From Syntrophaceae bacterium (GTDB lineage Bacteria; Desulfobacterota; Syntrophia; Syntrophales; UBA2185), in the NCBI GenBank assembly GCA_003153775.1, contig PMBI01000011.1, positions 86,303 through 150,302 of the forward strand: a stretch of 64,000 bases of DNA, read 5' to 3'. Positions 44,599 to 53,577 of the stretch are shown piece after piece. Both the position numbers and the translations under genes were made by a program. The notes below the pieces were generated by a model that was not told the origin of the DNA, did no database searches, and saw only the letters and a program-made list of their open reading frames with translations. The number at the start of each line of letters is the position of its first letter. Positions within the stretch are counted from its first letter, which is position 1.

Positions 44599-45309
44599 TC
44601 AGAAATTCCATTTTCCCCTGAGTTCTTTAAGATGTCTTCTGCTTACAGGTATGGTGCGGCCGGATTTCGTTTTGATCTCTGCCAGCATATTTTCGTGGAG
44701 AATGATCTCGTCTATTCTGTCGATGTTGACGAGGTACTGCTTGTGGCATCTTACAAGATTCGTCTTGTTCTCCAGCACTTTGAGCGTGAGGTCGGTAAAA
44801 TACTCGCCAGTCGGGCATACCACATATACTCCTGCCTCGTTCGACCTGACATAGTCAACTTCCGCAGTACTGATTAACTTTATCCTGGAGGAAAGGACAC
44901 AGGGTATCTTTTTGATATCCTGACTCGAATAAACCGGTTTCTCCCCAGCGTTCAGGGCCCTCCTCAGTTTCCGGACGGTCTTAGCGAGTCTTCCTTTCTC
45001 TACCGGTTTCAGAAGGTAGTCGAGCGTATTTTCCTCGAATGCCTTGAGGGCATATTCATCGTAGGCAGTGACGAAAACAACATTCGGCATGAGGCTCTCG
45101 TCAATCATACCAAGAAGCTCGAAGCCGTTTATCACCGGCATTTGTACATCAAGGAAGAGGGCGTCCGGCCTTTCTCTCTTCATCGCCTGGAGAGCTTCAA
45201 GGGCGTTACTGCACTTTCCCAAAATGGTGAATTCACCCGTCTCAAGGAGCAGAGCCTCAAGCTCGTCACGTGAGTGTATCTCGTCATCGACTATAAGGGC
45301 GCGCATCAT
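44599..45309 (-). CDS. LytTR-family response regulator
   Basis: A 236-residue two-component regulator. The receiver domain (about 1-120) has the acidic pocket in 'LIVDDEIHSRDE', the phospho-acceptor Asp in 'ALFLDVQMP' and the Lys in 'YLLKPVEKGRL'. The C-terminal LytTR DNA-binding domain (about 135-236) has 'LVRCHKQYLVNIDRI'. It overlaps the sensor gene by four bases, forming a pair like BtsS-BtsR or YpdA-YpdB. The downstream cstA is the likely target; a matching direct repeat lies between them. Confidence 0.92.
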   Translation of the reverse strand: MMRALIVDDEIHSRDELEALLLETGEFTILGKCSNALEALQAMKRERPDALFLDVQMPVINGFELLGMIDESLMPNVVFVTAYDEYALKAFEENTLDYLLKPVEKGRLAKTVRKLRRALNAGEKPVYSSQDIKKIPCVLSSRIKLISTAEVDYVRSNEAGVYVVCPTGEYFTDLTLKVLENKTNLVRCHKQYLVNIDRIDEIILHENMLAEIKTKSGRTIPVSRRHLKELRGKWNF

Positions 45310-46982
45310 TGAACATGGCCTTCAAGAGGGATTTTTATGGTGACACGCGTCAGTTCATCCGGTACGCTGTATACGGCTGTTCCGAAATCCTTGCCAAATA
45401 GTGCCTTGATACGCTTGTCCACGATTTTGATTCCCAAGCCGTCGCCAGCATCAGCTTCCCGGAAGGCTCCGGCATTATCCTCGATCTCAATCAAAGCGTG
45501 GCCATCATTGCGGTATGCGCTAATCTTAGCTATTCCTTGTCCCAGCATGTTGGATATTCCATGTTTGATGGCATTTTCAATCAGAGGTTGGAGGGTAAAT
45601 GTGGGTATCTTCAATTTCAAAAGGGCTGGATCGATATCCATCTGAATTACCAGCCGGTCGTCAAACCTCGCTTTCTCGATCTGCAGGTAGGAATTAACCT
45701 GGTCAAGTTCCTCTTCGAGTGTTGAGAGGTCATTTCCGCGCTTCAGATTCTTCCTGAAAAAGTTGGAAAGATGGATAAGCAATTCTCTGGCCCTCATCGC
45801 GTTGTTCCGCGTGATGGAGATGATGGTATTCAGAGAGTTGAATAGAAAATGGGGATTTACCTGCGCCTGTAAGAGTTTTAATTCAGTCTGGACGAGGAGG
45901 TTTTTCTGCCGCTCATAGCGGGACAGCAGCAGTTGGTTTGACAGAAGATTCGTTATCCCCTCACCGAGCATTTTATTCATATTGAGAAATTGTTTGTTCC
46001 TTGGCTCATAAAGCTTGATCGTGCCTATCACATCATTATCGATATGCAGAGGGACCACCAGCACAGAGTTGAGTGGGCAAGTGGCGGATAAAGGGCATAT
46101 ATAACGCTCCCTTTCGCCATCGGCGAAGATGACTTTGTTTTCGGCAATTGCCGCTTTTGTCAATGATGAAACGATGGAGCTGCCCGGCGTATGGTGGTCA
46201 GAGCCATGGCCGATGAAAGCCATAACTTTATCCCTGTCGGTAATCGCCACGGCGCCTACGCCCGTCTCTTCGTGGATGATCTTTGCCAAATCCACAGCCG
46301 TCTTCTGGTTGATCCCGCTGCCCAGGAAATTCAGGGTTCTTTCCGCAATTTTGAATGCCTTTGCCGATGAGATGGCTGCCACCCTTTCGTACATATTCTT
46401 CTGGTCACGGCCGATACTCACGAACAGGGCGGTGCCCAAGGAACTCGACAGGATCATCGGTATAGCAATGACTTTTACGAGGGCAAGAGCATCCAGATAT
46501 GGCCGGGACACGATGAGAATAATGGCCATCTGGATCATCTCTGCGAAGAATGTGGTGGTAAAGGCGACTTTAGGGTCGAATACAAGATCCGTCTTGTTCG
46601 TTCTCTTCAGGTAGAGATGTACGAGACCGCCAATCATCCCTTCGACAGTTGTAGATAGACCACACGAGAAGGCGGTAAAGCCTCCCAGAGAATATCGGTG
46701 GAGCCCGCCTGTTAACCCCACAGCCGTGCCGAGAAGGGGGCCTCCGATTATACCAGCCAACACCGGGCCTATAGCCCTCGTATTTGCAATGGCATCCTGT
46801 ATCGCTATGCCAAGGTATGTGCCCAGTATAGAAACGGCTGAGAAAAAGAAGTATAAATAGATCCTGTCGCGCGTACGGAGGGAATGAGTGGTGAGCGGTC
46901 TGAACCACGGTGACTTGCAATATAAATAGGCGATAACGAGAAAAACCGACATCGCCTGGATCAAGCGAAACAGAAGTTCCAT
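45306..46982 (-). CDS. LytS-type sensor histidine kinase (5TM-LYT, GAF, HisK)
   Basis: A 558-residue membrane sensor. The N-terminal 5TM-LYT domain covers about residues 5-180 ('GIIGGPLLGTAVGLTGGLHR' is its signature), a GAF domain follows at about 215-345, then the LytS-type kinase with the phospho-His in 'QVNPHFLFNSLN' and the ATP-binding 'LIENAIKHGISNM'. Known relatives sense external pyruvate (BtsS, YpdA). The GAF domain contains 'CPLSATCPL', a Cys pair absent from many relatives and perhaps redox-sensitive. It is the first gene of the pair upstream of cstA-uspA. Confidence 0.92.
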   Translation of the reverse strand: MELLFRLIQAMSVFLVIAYLYCKSPWFRPLTTHSLRTRDRIYLYFFFSAVSILGTYLGIAIQDAIANTRAIGPVLAGIIGGPLLGTAVGLTGGLHRYSLGGFTAFSCGLSTTVEGMIGGLVHLYLKRTNKTDLVFDPKVAFTTTFFAEMIQMAIILIVSRPYLDALALVKVIAIPMILSSSLGTALFVSIGRDQKNMYERVAAISSAKAFKIAERTLNFLGSGINQKTAVDLAKIIHEETGVGAVAITDRDKVMAFIGHGSDHHTPGSSIVSSLTKAAIAENKVIFADGERERYICPLSATCPLNSVLVVPLHIDNDVIGTIKLYEPRNKQFLNMNKMLGEGITNLLSNQLLLSRYERQKNLLVQTELKLLQAQVNPHFLFNSLNTIISITRNNAMRARELLIHLSNFFRKNLKRGNDLSTLEEELDQVNSYLQIEKARFDDRLVIQMDIDPALLKLKIPTFTLQPLIENAIKHGISNMLGQGIAKISAYRNDGHALIEIEDNAGAFREADAGDGLGIKIVDKRIKALFGKDFGTAVYSVPDELTRVTIKIPLEGHVQ

Positions 46983-47081
46983 TTTCTTCAGAAGTGTCCT
47001 TTTAAATGGTTAAAGTATAATAAGGATGGCATCCAGTGTCAATGGCAAAGACCACTTGAGGCAAGTATCAGGATTCAGCCC

Positions 47082-47879
47082 TCAGCCTTTTACGAGATCG
47101 CTGATGAAATTGACCATCTCTGAAAATGCCTTTTCGCTCGCCTGTATGTGAGGTATGTGTCCGCAATTATCGATCATCGAACCTCTCGCCGGCCCCATGA
47201 CGTTACCTGCAATGGATTCAACCTGGGCAGGCGTACCGTATTCGTCATCTTTTCCCTGAATGGCAAGAAGAGGGCAGGTGATATACGGGAGGTAACTTTC
47301 TATGTTCCAATCGCGGAACTCCGGCGAAAGCCAGATATCCGCCCAACCCCGGAACATCAAATCGGTATTACTTCCATGAAATTTTCCCAGGCGCGTTCCT
47401 AAATCCGTGTTCTCATATACCTCAACGGCGCGCTTGATACCCTCCACGGTGACATGCTCGACAAAGACATGAGCCGCCTCCGTTATTATACCTGCGACCT
47501 TTTGCGGATATGTTCCCCCATATATTATGGCAATGGAGCCGCCGTCGCTATGGCCTATGAAAAGAGGTTTATCGATGGCGCATCGTTCGAGGACTTCGGG
47601 CAGAATGAGCAGGGCCTCGTCATGGAGGTAGCTTGCTGTTCTCGGTTCCGTCAGAGGATCGGAACCGCCATGACCCCAGCGGTCATAGACTAGGGCGGGG
47701 CAGCCCGTTGCGTCGCATAGTGTTTCAGGGAAGTCTCGCCATTGACCGATGCTGCCCAGTCCTTCGTGGAGAAACACAAGCACGGGTCGATTGCCTGTTT
47801 CGGCCTGCGGCTTGATATACTCAGCACAGAGGCGGTGTTTCAATGCATGGATGTCAACCCTGTCCTTAGTAATGGCCAA
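47082..47879 (-). CDS. alpha/beta-fold hydrolase
   Basis: A 265-residue cytoplasmic hydrolase. The oxyanion region is 'VFLHEGLGSIGQWRDFP', the nucleophile elbow 'FIGHSDGGSIAIIYGG' (Ser), the acid probably Asp in 'GKDDEYGT' and the base His in 'NCGHIPHIQ'. The triad is intact. 'HEGLGS' with Glu after the His is a variant found in a family of esterase and C-C hydrolase-like enzymes, and no substrate is assignable. TTG start with GGAGGT eight bases upstream. Neighbouring genes for YciI and a nitroreductase follow the same direction, suggesting a small-molecule processing group. Confidence 0.85.
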   Translation of the reverse strand: MAITKDRVDIHALKHRLCAEYIKPQAETGNRPVLVFLHEGLGSIGQWRDFPETLCDATGCPALVYDRWGHGGSDPLTEPRTASYLHDEALLILPEVLERCAIDKPLFIGHSDGGSIAIIYGGTYPQKVAGIITEAAHVFVEHVTVEGIKRAVEVYENTDLGTRLGKFHGSNTDLMFRGWADIWLSPEFRDWNIESYLPYITCPLLAIQGKDDEYGTPAQVESIAGNVMGPARGSMIDNCGHIPHIQASEKAFSEMVNFISDLVKG

Positions 47880-47953
47880 TCAGATCTACCTCCGGCATGT
47901 CGCAACAAGTGGGAACGGAAGTTAAATTGCTTACTCAACTCCCGCTATGCCTG

Positions 47954-48241
47954 TCATTTGATAAAGCATGAGAAACGCTGATCGTACTTGAGCGGTAGAA
48001 ATTCAATGAACCGATATTCCGCGGCACCGTTGATGTAGAAAGGGTCGTTTTCCATGATTTGGCGGGCTTCGTCAACGGTTCCTACGTTTGCCACGATCAC
48101 ACCGCCCACCCGCGGGTTTTGCGGGCCGGAACAAATAAATTTTGAATTCTTATAGAACAGATCCAGAAATATTCGATGGTCCGCGAGGAGGGTATCGATG
48201 ACCTCGAGAGGTTTCGTATATTTCCCTAAGATAATAACCAT
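47954..48241 (-). CDS. YciI-like protein
   Basis: A 95-residue protein of the YciI ferredoxin-like fold. It has 'LADHRIFLDLFYKNSKFICSG', with the conserved His, and 'AEYRFIEFLPL' at the end. YciI-like domains occur in dehydrochlorinase and chloromuconolactone dehalogenase relatives, and most single-domain members have no known reaction. GGGGGG precedes the ATG. It lies between an alpha/beta hydrolase and a nitroreductase on the same strand with short gaps. Confidence 0.85.
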   Translation of the reverse strand: MVIILGKYTKPLEVIDTLLADHRIFLDLFYKNSKFICSGPQNPRVGGVIVANVGTVDEARQIMENDPFYINGAAEYRFIEFLPLKYDQRFSCFIK

Positions 48242-48259
48242 TGAATCCCCCCTTTCTTT

Positions 48260-48868
48260 TCAGTCAATGAGTATCTCCTCGATTTTCAATCTTCTTCTCG
48301 GCGCAGGTGATTCAGCGGGATATCCAACCGGCAGGAGTGCGACTACATGAATATTCCGGCCCCACCCAAAGATTGCCTTGATCGCCTTTTCATCGAACAG
48401 TCTTATCCAGCAACTTCCCAGACCGAAATCCAGCGCCCGCAAAACGATATGTTCCACGGCAATGGCGAGGTTTAGGGCTATTCTCGGGGTGAGTTCTTCT
48501 ATCTCAACGGGTGTGTAGCGCTCGGTCCTGTCGGCAATGATCTTCACTATCCTCCCTTCGACGGCCCCGATCCTGCCCAGGTCCTGTATGCCCGAAACAG
48601 TACCATCTATGAAACTCTTTAGATCGATGCAACAGATGAAGACAACGGGAGCTTCGGCAATGAATGCCTGGTTATGAGATGCCTGAGAGAGTTGCAGTCT
48701 TGTTTCGCGGTCGCGAACAACCTTGAAGCGCCAGGGCTGTGCATTGGAACCGGACGGTGCGAGCCTTGCGGAGTCCAAAAGTGCCGTTATGTGCTCCTCA
48801 GGAACGGGGTCCGGTTTGAACTTTCTTATGCTCCGTCTTTTTTCTATGGCTTCTTTGGTTGTTAACAT
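48260..48868 (-). CDS. nitroreductase-family flavoprotein
   Basis: An FMN enzyme of 202 residues. The N-terminal 'IEKRRSIRKFKPDPVPEEHI' and 'ARLAPSGSNAQPWRFKVV' are the FMN-binding signatures of the NfsB/FRase I type, and 'LGSCWIRLFDEKAIKAIF' with 'LLPVGYPAE' completes the fold. Members reduce nitroaromatics, quinones or flavins; some dehalogenate. Start ATG 48868 has AGGAGG upstream. It is 18 bases upstream of the YciI gene and about 100 downstream of the selenoprotein gene, all leftward, which may be one redox-related transcript. Confidence 0.9.
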   Translation of the reverse strand: MLTTKEAIEKRRSIRKFKPDPVPEEHITALLDSARLAPSGSNAQPWRFKVVRDRETRLQLSQASHNQAFIAEAPVVFICCIDLKSFIDGTVSGIQDLGRIGAVEGRIVKIIADRTERYTPVEIEELTPRIALNLAIAVEHIVLRALDFGLGSCWIRLFDEKAIKAIFGWGRNIHVVALLPVGYPAESPAPRRRLKIEEILID

Positions 48869-48967
48869 TCTTCCTCCTGAGATATGCACGGAAGACCACC
48901 CTTCATGAAATGGCGGCCAAGATTTCCCGCTTTACTGAAATAAGACTGCATGCACGGCTGCAGATTC

Positions 48968-49432
48968 TTACACAGCCGCTGCCCGCTCGATGATTTCCCC
49001 GACGAGCTTCGCGGTTCTGCCCGTCAATTTCCTGCAGTCCTGGTGCTTCTGGCCTTGCCGATATTCTTTGACCTGGTTCTGATCCATCCAGTTTACGTTG
49101 ACTATATCCCTGCAGAGGATGTTGCCGTTTGCAATTTCCCCCCTGAAGCGCTTCATTAGTTCGTGCGCATATTTCCACATCCTAAAATCGGCGAACTTGT
49201 CACCTGTACTTCTGCCGTACATTAAGCCAATTACGGCAAGGCCCCCGATGAGAGCGCCGCATGTCTCACCGTGCGCGCCTAATCCTCCGCCAAAGGCGTC
49301 CATGGCTTTGAGCATATCCTCATTGATATCCTTACCAAGCTTCTCTTGCCCGACCGCAAGAACGGCCTGGCTTCAGTGGAAATGCTTGTCAAACAGGGCA
49401 CCAGCTTTCTCTTCCATTTCTGAGGGGTTCAT
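48968..49432 (-). CDS. C_GCAxxG_C_C family redox selenoprotein
   Basis: A 154-residue protein if TGA 49375-49373 is read as selenocysteine 20. The N-terminal helix is 'LFDKHFH-U-SQAVLAV', exactly where this family has its first conserved Cys (the xxCSxAVL motif). Further family Cys follow in 'GETCGALIGGLAVIG' (C58), 'NILCRDI' and 'HQDCRKLTG'. GGAGG precedes ATG 49432. Without recoding, calling would start at ATG 49315 and lose 39 residues including the redox site. A SECIS-like hairpin with a GGTC loop follows the TGA. The family is widespread in anaerobes and presumed redox-active, but unassigned. Confidence 0.87.
49340..49375 (-). promoter_or_regulatory. bacterial SECIS-like hairpin in the C_GCAxxG_C_C selenoprotein gene
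   Basis: Counting T of TGA as 1, TCTTGC (15-20) pairs with GCAAGA (27-32) around the loop GGTCGG. The loop contains GGUC, as in the E. coli fdhF SECIS apex, and begins 17 bases after the TGA. This is the best of the three SECIS-like elements in the window. Confidence 0.82.
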
Positions 49433-49689
49433 AAGACCTCCTTTTCATTAGCTGCGAGAGCATTTGATACCAAGCATGAACCGAAATCGACATCCGTCAG
49501 TGCTGCCGTGCATCTAATTATTTAATACAATACCTAAAGATATTTATCAAATCAAATGCGAGTACGATTTTGACTGCAGACCAGCTTTTTTAAATGTATA
49601 ATTGACGAATCCCGAGTAATGTGCAAAATTACAATCATGGATGAAATGCAAGTAGCTGCGAAAACGGAAATGCGGTAAGAGATGGAAAT

Positions 49690-49965
49690 ATGAGAGCACT
49701 GATAATGGCCATAATCGGATTGCTGTTGTTTGCAGGGGTCTGGTATTATTTCATGGAAGATGAGAAGACGATAGGTATCTATAAAGTTTATTATTATGCA
49801 ACGCGATGCAATCCTGACGAGTTTTCCTCAAGCTTTTCCGAGCTTACACTGACGCCTTGCGTAAACAAGATCATCTGGCTGGAGGAGATCAGCCCGAAGC
49901 TGTATAAACGTATGAGTTGGACCCCGGAATACGGCACCAAGGAAGGCACACTCGTGCGAAAGTGA
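49690..49965 (+). CDS. small exported or membrane-anchored protein of unknown function
   Basis: A 91-residue protein with an N-terminal hydrophobic helix ('ALIMAIIGLLLFAGVWYYF') acting as signal or anchor and a soluble part with two Cys about 17 apart ('YYYATRCNPDEF' and 'LTPCVNK'), which could form a periplasmic disulfide. No family is recognised. It converges on the CHAT gene. A TATAAT at 49597-49602 upstream has no -35 at the right distance. Confidence 0.5.
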   Translation: MRALIMAIIGLLLFAGVWYYFMEDEKTIGIYKVYYYATRCNPDEFSSSFSELTLTPCVNKIIWLEEISPKLYKRMSWTPEYGTKEGTLVRK

Positions 49966-50046
49966 ATCTCCGTCCAAGAATAATTCCATTGAAGAATGCG
50001 GGGAGGTAATGTCTAACAAATCTCCCATATCTTTTCGCCCGAGCCC

Positions 50047-52362
50047 CTAATCCGCACCGCCTGTCAACTGAAATGAAGCCCAATAATACGGGTGGGGGTA
50101 TTTCTTCCGGGCGCTCAACTGCGCCTGCCGCAGAGCTTCCCGCTTACCTGTTTTCTTAAGCGCGTTATAAAACCCCGCCATGAGTTCCCCCGTGGCCTGG
50201 TCGTCCACCTTCCAGAGGCTCGACACAATGGAATTGCTTCCTGCATAGAGGAAGCCGCGCGTCAGACCTACCACGTCGTCGCCGTTTGCTACCTTTCCCA
50301 GACCCGTTTCGCAGGCGCTCAATGTCACGAGGTCGGCATCGATGTTCATAGAATAAAGCTTATCCACCGTCAGCCTGCCGTCGCTCCAATCATCACCGGC
50401 AAGGAGTAATGCCGACTTGAGAGGCATGTCGGAGTCAAACTGCCCGTGGGTGGCAAAATGGATATAAGTGAAACTCCGGCAGTATTTCCTGAACGCGGAC
50501 TCCGTCGCCTCCTTGCGCAGAAGCACGCGGGACTGAGGACGCGTGCGTGCTACCGCCTGCGCTTCTTCCTGGGCATAGGCGAGGTCATAACGCGAGTCGC
50601 CGAGGTCGGGATTGCCAAAGGCAAGGATCTCTCCAGGTTTGGAGGATTTCCTGGCATGGAGGTATCTGATAACGCTGGCGCTGGGAAGGATACGGATGCT
50701 GTACTGCTCAATCAGGTAGCCTCTGTCATTCAGCAAGGCATTGAATGGAAGATAGTGCAGGGCACCGTGCGGGACGATCACAAGATTGCGCTTGTCCAGC
50801 ATCTTTTCGAAGGGTTCAAAGAGCCGCTTGTAGAAACTCCGGGATAAGGTAAGATAATCGGAGGAACCCGCCGTCTCAAGAAGACTACGAAATTGCCGGA
50901 CATCCTCAAGAAGCTTATCGCCCTTGAGACGTATGGACTTCAAACTGTTTCGCGTCAGGACAAAGGCAAACATCTCACCCTCGCTGTAGTAGTACTCAAT
51001 AAGCGCTTCGTCAGGAGGCATAAGGGCCTGTATGTCGGAGGCGGAAAGTGACGTAACAGTCACAAGAGAGGCGAGTTCCGGGGACTTATCCCGCAGTTCC
51101 TGCTTCAGGCTGATAATGACACTGCGGGTCTTGGACTTTCCGGGTGATAGATCCTGCGCGATGACCTCCGCCTCGGCCTTTTTGTCCTCGGCCAAGAGAT
51201 TGCGGACGTCGCGCTCGTCGCCCGCCTTCACGGCGAAGTCCTGCTTAGAGGCCAGGAGATCGACGAGGGCGCGCGACTTTGACCGCTCCACGTAATCAAA
51301 GGCGGCGCCGTACTGGCCGTCCGCATAAAGCGACGCGATGAGGCGGCTGTAAACATTCTGCTTGTCGCCCACAAATCCGATCTTGCTTGCCTCCGTGTTG
51401 ATGGTCGAGCGCTGCTGTTCAACGAGGTCCACTGCGCGTCTGTAGAAATCTATTGCCTCTTTACGATTGCCTTCGGCATCGGCAATCTTTCCCCGATCAA
51501 ATAGTATCATCCAGTATATGTCCGTATTGTCCCGTGTCCGGGGCTCTTTCAGGAGGACGTCGTATCCGGCTTTCGCGTCGTTCAGGTTACCCGTTTCATA
51601 CAGACTCTTATTGAGGATGAATGCCTTGGGCAATTGACTGTAGGCAAATATGTCATCGCCTACGGGCATCGCGCCAGTCAGTATGACGGCGGCAGATGCC
51701 AGGGAGCGCGACCAGGAAATGCTTTCGTCTTCTCTGATGTAAGCCAGGCTCTTCTTAAAATCTCCCATGGCCATGTATATCCGTGAAAGCCCGTTGAGCT
51801 TATCGGTCTTGAGGAACGTAAAGGGATAATGGGTGCCGATGTCTTCCAGAAGTCTTGCGCATTCCATCGCCTTCTCGCGATTGCCGGAGAGTGCCTGCGC
51901 GAGGCCAAGTATGCTTAAGGCCTGAATCCTCATATACCGGTGAAGGTCTTTCTTTGTTACAATGTCATAAGCCTTTTGGGCCTCAATAACGGCCTTTCCA
52001 TAGTTTCCGAATTCTATATAGGCCTCAGCCCTAAGCAGACGCGGCATGATAGACATATCGAACATGTTTACGGTGATATCGCCCTTATCGATATTGGCGT
52101 CGAACTTATCGAGGCATGGAAAAAGTTTGTTATATTTTTTGAGCCTTGAGTAGGAGTAACAGAGATACATCAACTGTCGCGTTGAGGCCGAGTGCAGGTC
52201 TTTAACCTGGCTTTCCATGTAGGTCTCCAGTTCAGCGTAACGCGCGGCAGGCATCAACTGATCCTCCTTCGGTACCAGCATTCCCGCACATCCCGAGGTG
52301 CCCGCGAGGAGCATCAACAGGATTGATATAATGATTGCTCTGATAATGGATTCTCTCGGCAT
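50047..52362 (-). CDS. CHAT-domain lipoprotein with TPR repeats
   Basis: A 771-residue exported protein. The signal ends in the lipobox 'LLAGTSGC', so it should be lipid-anchored. Tetratricopeptide-like repeats fill about residues 60-330, and the C-terminal CHAT domain (about 470-770) has the catalytic His in 'YIHFATHGQF' (near 640) and the Cys in 'LVTLSACETGLG' (near 683). CHAT is a caspase-fold protease domain (HetF, separase relatives). Dyad residues are intact. The end 'YYWASFQLTG' is the usual CHAT terminus. It is the second caspase-fold protein in the window, here facing the periplasm. Substrate and trigger are unknown. Confidence 0.9.
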   Translation of the reverse strand: MPRESIIRAIIISILLMLLAGTSGCAGMLVPKEDQLMPAARYAELETYMESQVKDLHSASTRQLMYLCYSYSRLKKYNKLFPCLDKFDANIDKGDITVNMFDMSIMPRLLRAEAYIEFGNYGKAVIEAQKAYDIVTKKDLHRYMRIQALSILGLAQALSGNREKAMECARLLEDIGTHYPFTFLKTDKLNGLSRIYMAMGDFKKSLAYIREDESISWSRSLASAAVILTGAMPVGDDIFAYSQLPKAFILNKSLYETGNLNDAKAGYDVLLKEPRTRDNTDIYWMILFDRGKIADAEGNRKEAIDFYRRAVDLVEQQRSTINTEASKIGFVGDKQNVYSRLIASLYADGQYGAAFDYVERSKSRALVDLLASKQDFAVKAGDERDVRNLLAEDKKAEAEVIAQDLSPGKSKTRSVIISLKQELRDKSPELASLVTVTSLSASDIQALMPPDEALIEYYYSEGEMFAFVLTRNSLKSIRLKGDKLLEDVRQFRSLLETAGSSDYLTLSRSFYKRLFEPFEKMLDKRNLVIVPHGALHYLPFNALLNDRGYLIEQYSIRILPSASVIRYLHARKSSKPGEILAFGNPDLGDSRYDLAYAQEEAQAVARTRPQSRVLLRKEATESAFRKYCRSFTYIHFATHGQFDSDMPLKSALLLAGDDWSDGRLTVDKLYSMNIDADLVTLSACETGLGKVANGDDVVGLTRGFLYAGSNSIVSSLWKVDDQATGELMAGFYNALKKTGKREALRQAQLSARKKYPHPYYWASFQLTGGAD

Positions 52363-52439
52363 GGCTGCCTCCCTATCCAGGTATCCGACGGGTTTACGTT
52401 TGTTTCAAAAGGCATTCGCAGGCGCCTTGGCAGATGCAA

Positions 52440-53345
52440 TCAGATTTCATCAGGAGCTGAGGTCAGATGGAATTTGCCTTCTTTGGTCTCCACCTTGCCA
52501 TTTCTGATTAATCGTTCGAGATGCTTCATTATCATTCCCCGTTCGGCGAACTCAAAGAAATACCGCGGCTGAAACTCTCTTCTGAAAATGATCCAGCGCT
52601 CGACAATCTCATCCGCAGTTCTTGGCCTTTCGAGGAATTCCAATATCCTTTTTCCCCTCGTGGTAATAACAGTAAGATAGGTCTCTGCCAATTCCGTAAT
52701 ATCACCGCGAATTATGCCGGTTTCGTGCGAGGTGATATAGATGTCTGCGGGGATCTCCAATAATCTGTGCATGGATTGTATGGTCTCGTCAATGTCCGAA
52801 ACCCTGTCGCCGTACCAGGGACCGAATCGGGAGAGGTCGAGATCCCCCATGAATAATATTCCCTGATCGGGAAAATAAAAACTGCAGTGTCCGGCAGTGT
52901 GGCCCGGGGTGTGGATTACACGCATTTTCGTATCGCCGAAAATGAGGACATCACCGTCAGCAAACTCGAGAGAGGGTGCGCGCTCCCGGAAGTGAAATCT
53001 ATTGAGAAAAAGATCGTCCCATTCCGCCTTGTACTGTGAATCGAGCAAGCCGCAGTAGTCGAGAAATGCGCTGTAGGATTTGAAGCAGGCGCCGATGTCC
53101 TCGTGCACATAAAGTTCGGCTTCAGGAAAGAGGTAATTAAAGGCGATATGATCCTCGTGGTAATGGGAGTTGATTATTAGATCGACCCGTCTTTCATCGG
53201 CGAGCTTCCTTAGAAACGTTTCGTCCGAAGCCGGATCGATGATCGCCTTTTTCTGGTCATCGATGTACAAGGAATTGCAAAAAGGGTATCTTCCGCCACC
53301 GGTTCCGGGAACAAAAACTATATTGCCGAACCTTGTCTCGTCCAT
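52440..53345 (-). CDS. metallo-beta-lactamase-fold hydrolase with C-terminal winged-helix-like extension
   Basis: A 301-residue protein. The zinc site is 'INSHYHEDHIAFN' (HxHxDH), His in 'HTPGHTAGHCSF' and the bridging Asp in 'LFMGDLDLSRFG'. The last 90 residues resemble the LACTB2-like winged-helix tail. Members act on thioesters, lactones or RNA; context suggests acyl thioesters but this is not shown. Start ATG 53345 is supported by a paralogous remnant (57332) that begins at the same point ('MEETRFGS' versus 'MDETRFGN'). It lies downstream of a broken copy of a sigma-54 activator end. Confidence 0.85.
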   Translation of the reverse strand: MDETRFGNIVFVPGTGGGRYPFCNSLYIDDQKKAIIDPASDETFLRKLADERRVDLIINSHYHEDHIAFNYLFPEAELYVHEDIGACFKSYSAFLDYCGLLDSQYKAEWDDLFLNRFHFRERAPSLEFADGDVLIFGDTKMRVIHTPGHTAGHCSFYFPDQGILFMGDLDLSRFGPWYGDRVSDIDETIQSMHRLLEIPADIYITSHETGIIRGDITELAETYLTVITTRGKRILEFLERPRTADEIVERWIIFRREFQPRYFFEFAERGMIMKHLERLIRNGKVETKEGKFHLTSAPDEI

Positions 53346-53556
53346 TTTTTTGTACCGCTTCGATACTGATGAAATGCAGAATGATGCACGTCGCATCAAT
53401 AAACGCAAAGCGATTTATTGTGTGATGGCTCTTTGCACAACTTTCCCTGGCTCATGCTTAGGTATTTGCCCCGGCGCCTTCTGGATTTCATTCATTTCCG
53501 ATATAATGTGCTTTTCGCTATTCCCAATTTCTTTGCAATCTCTATCTTTGGTATGT
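53274..53556. repeat. duplicated regulator/hydrolase junction, copy A
   Basis: Two blocks are shared in the same order and direction with 57262-57432: the 5' end of the MBL hydrolase gene (53274-53358) and the 3' end of the sigma-54 activator gene (53482-53556). The second block is about 90 percent identical over roughly 50 bases, including TTCCGATATAATGTGCTT. About 125 extra bases separate the blocks here. Copy A continues into an intact hydrolase on the left and a broken activator on the right. Confidence 0.8.
53492..53556 (-). pseudogene. remnant of a sigma-54 activator C-terminus (Fis-type HTH)
   Basis: The minus strand reads 'GNIPKIEIAKKLGIAKSTLY' followed by Arg-Lys and a stop, matching the end of the intact activator at 57 kb ('SNIPKREIAKKLGIARSTLY'). 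Only the recognition helix region remains; nothing of the AAA+ domain precedes it. It ends 146 bases before the hydrolase start. Confidence 0.8.
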
Positions 53557-53577
53557 TACCCTTCAACATGTGAAGCC

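Noticed and set aside
53440-53480. Possible sigma-54 promoter before the OYE-type gene (TGGC followed by TGC)
   Set aside because: The GG-to-GC distance is 8 bases rather than the required 12.
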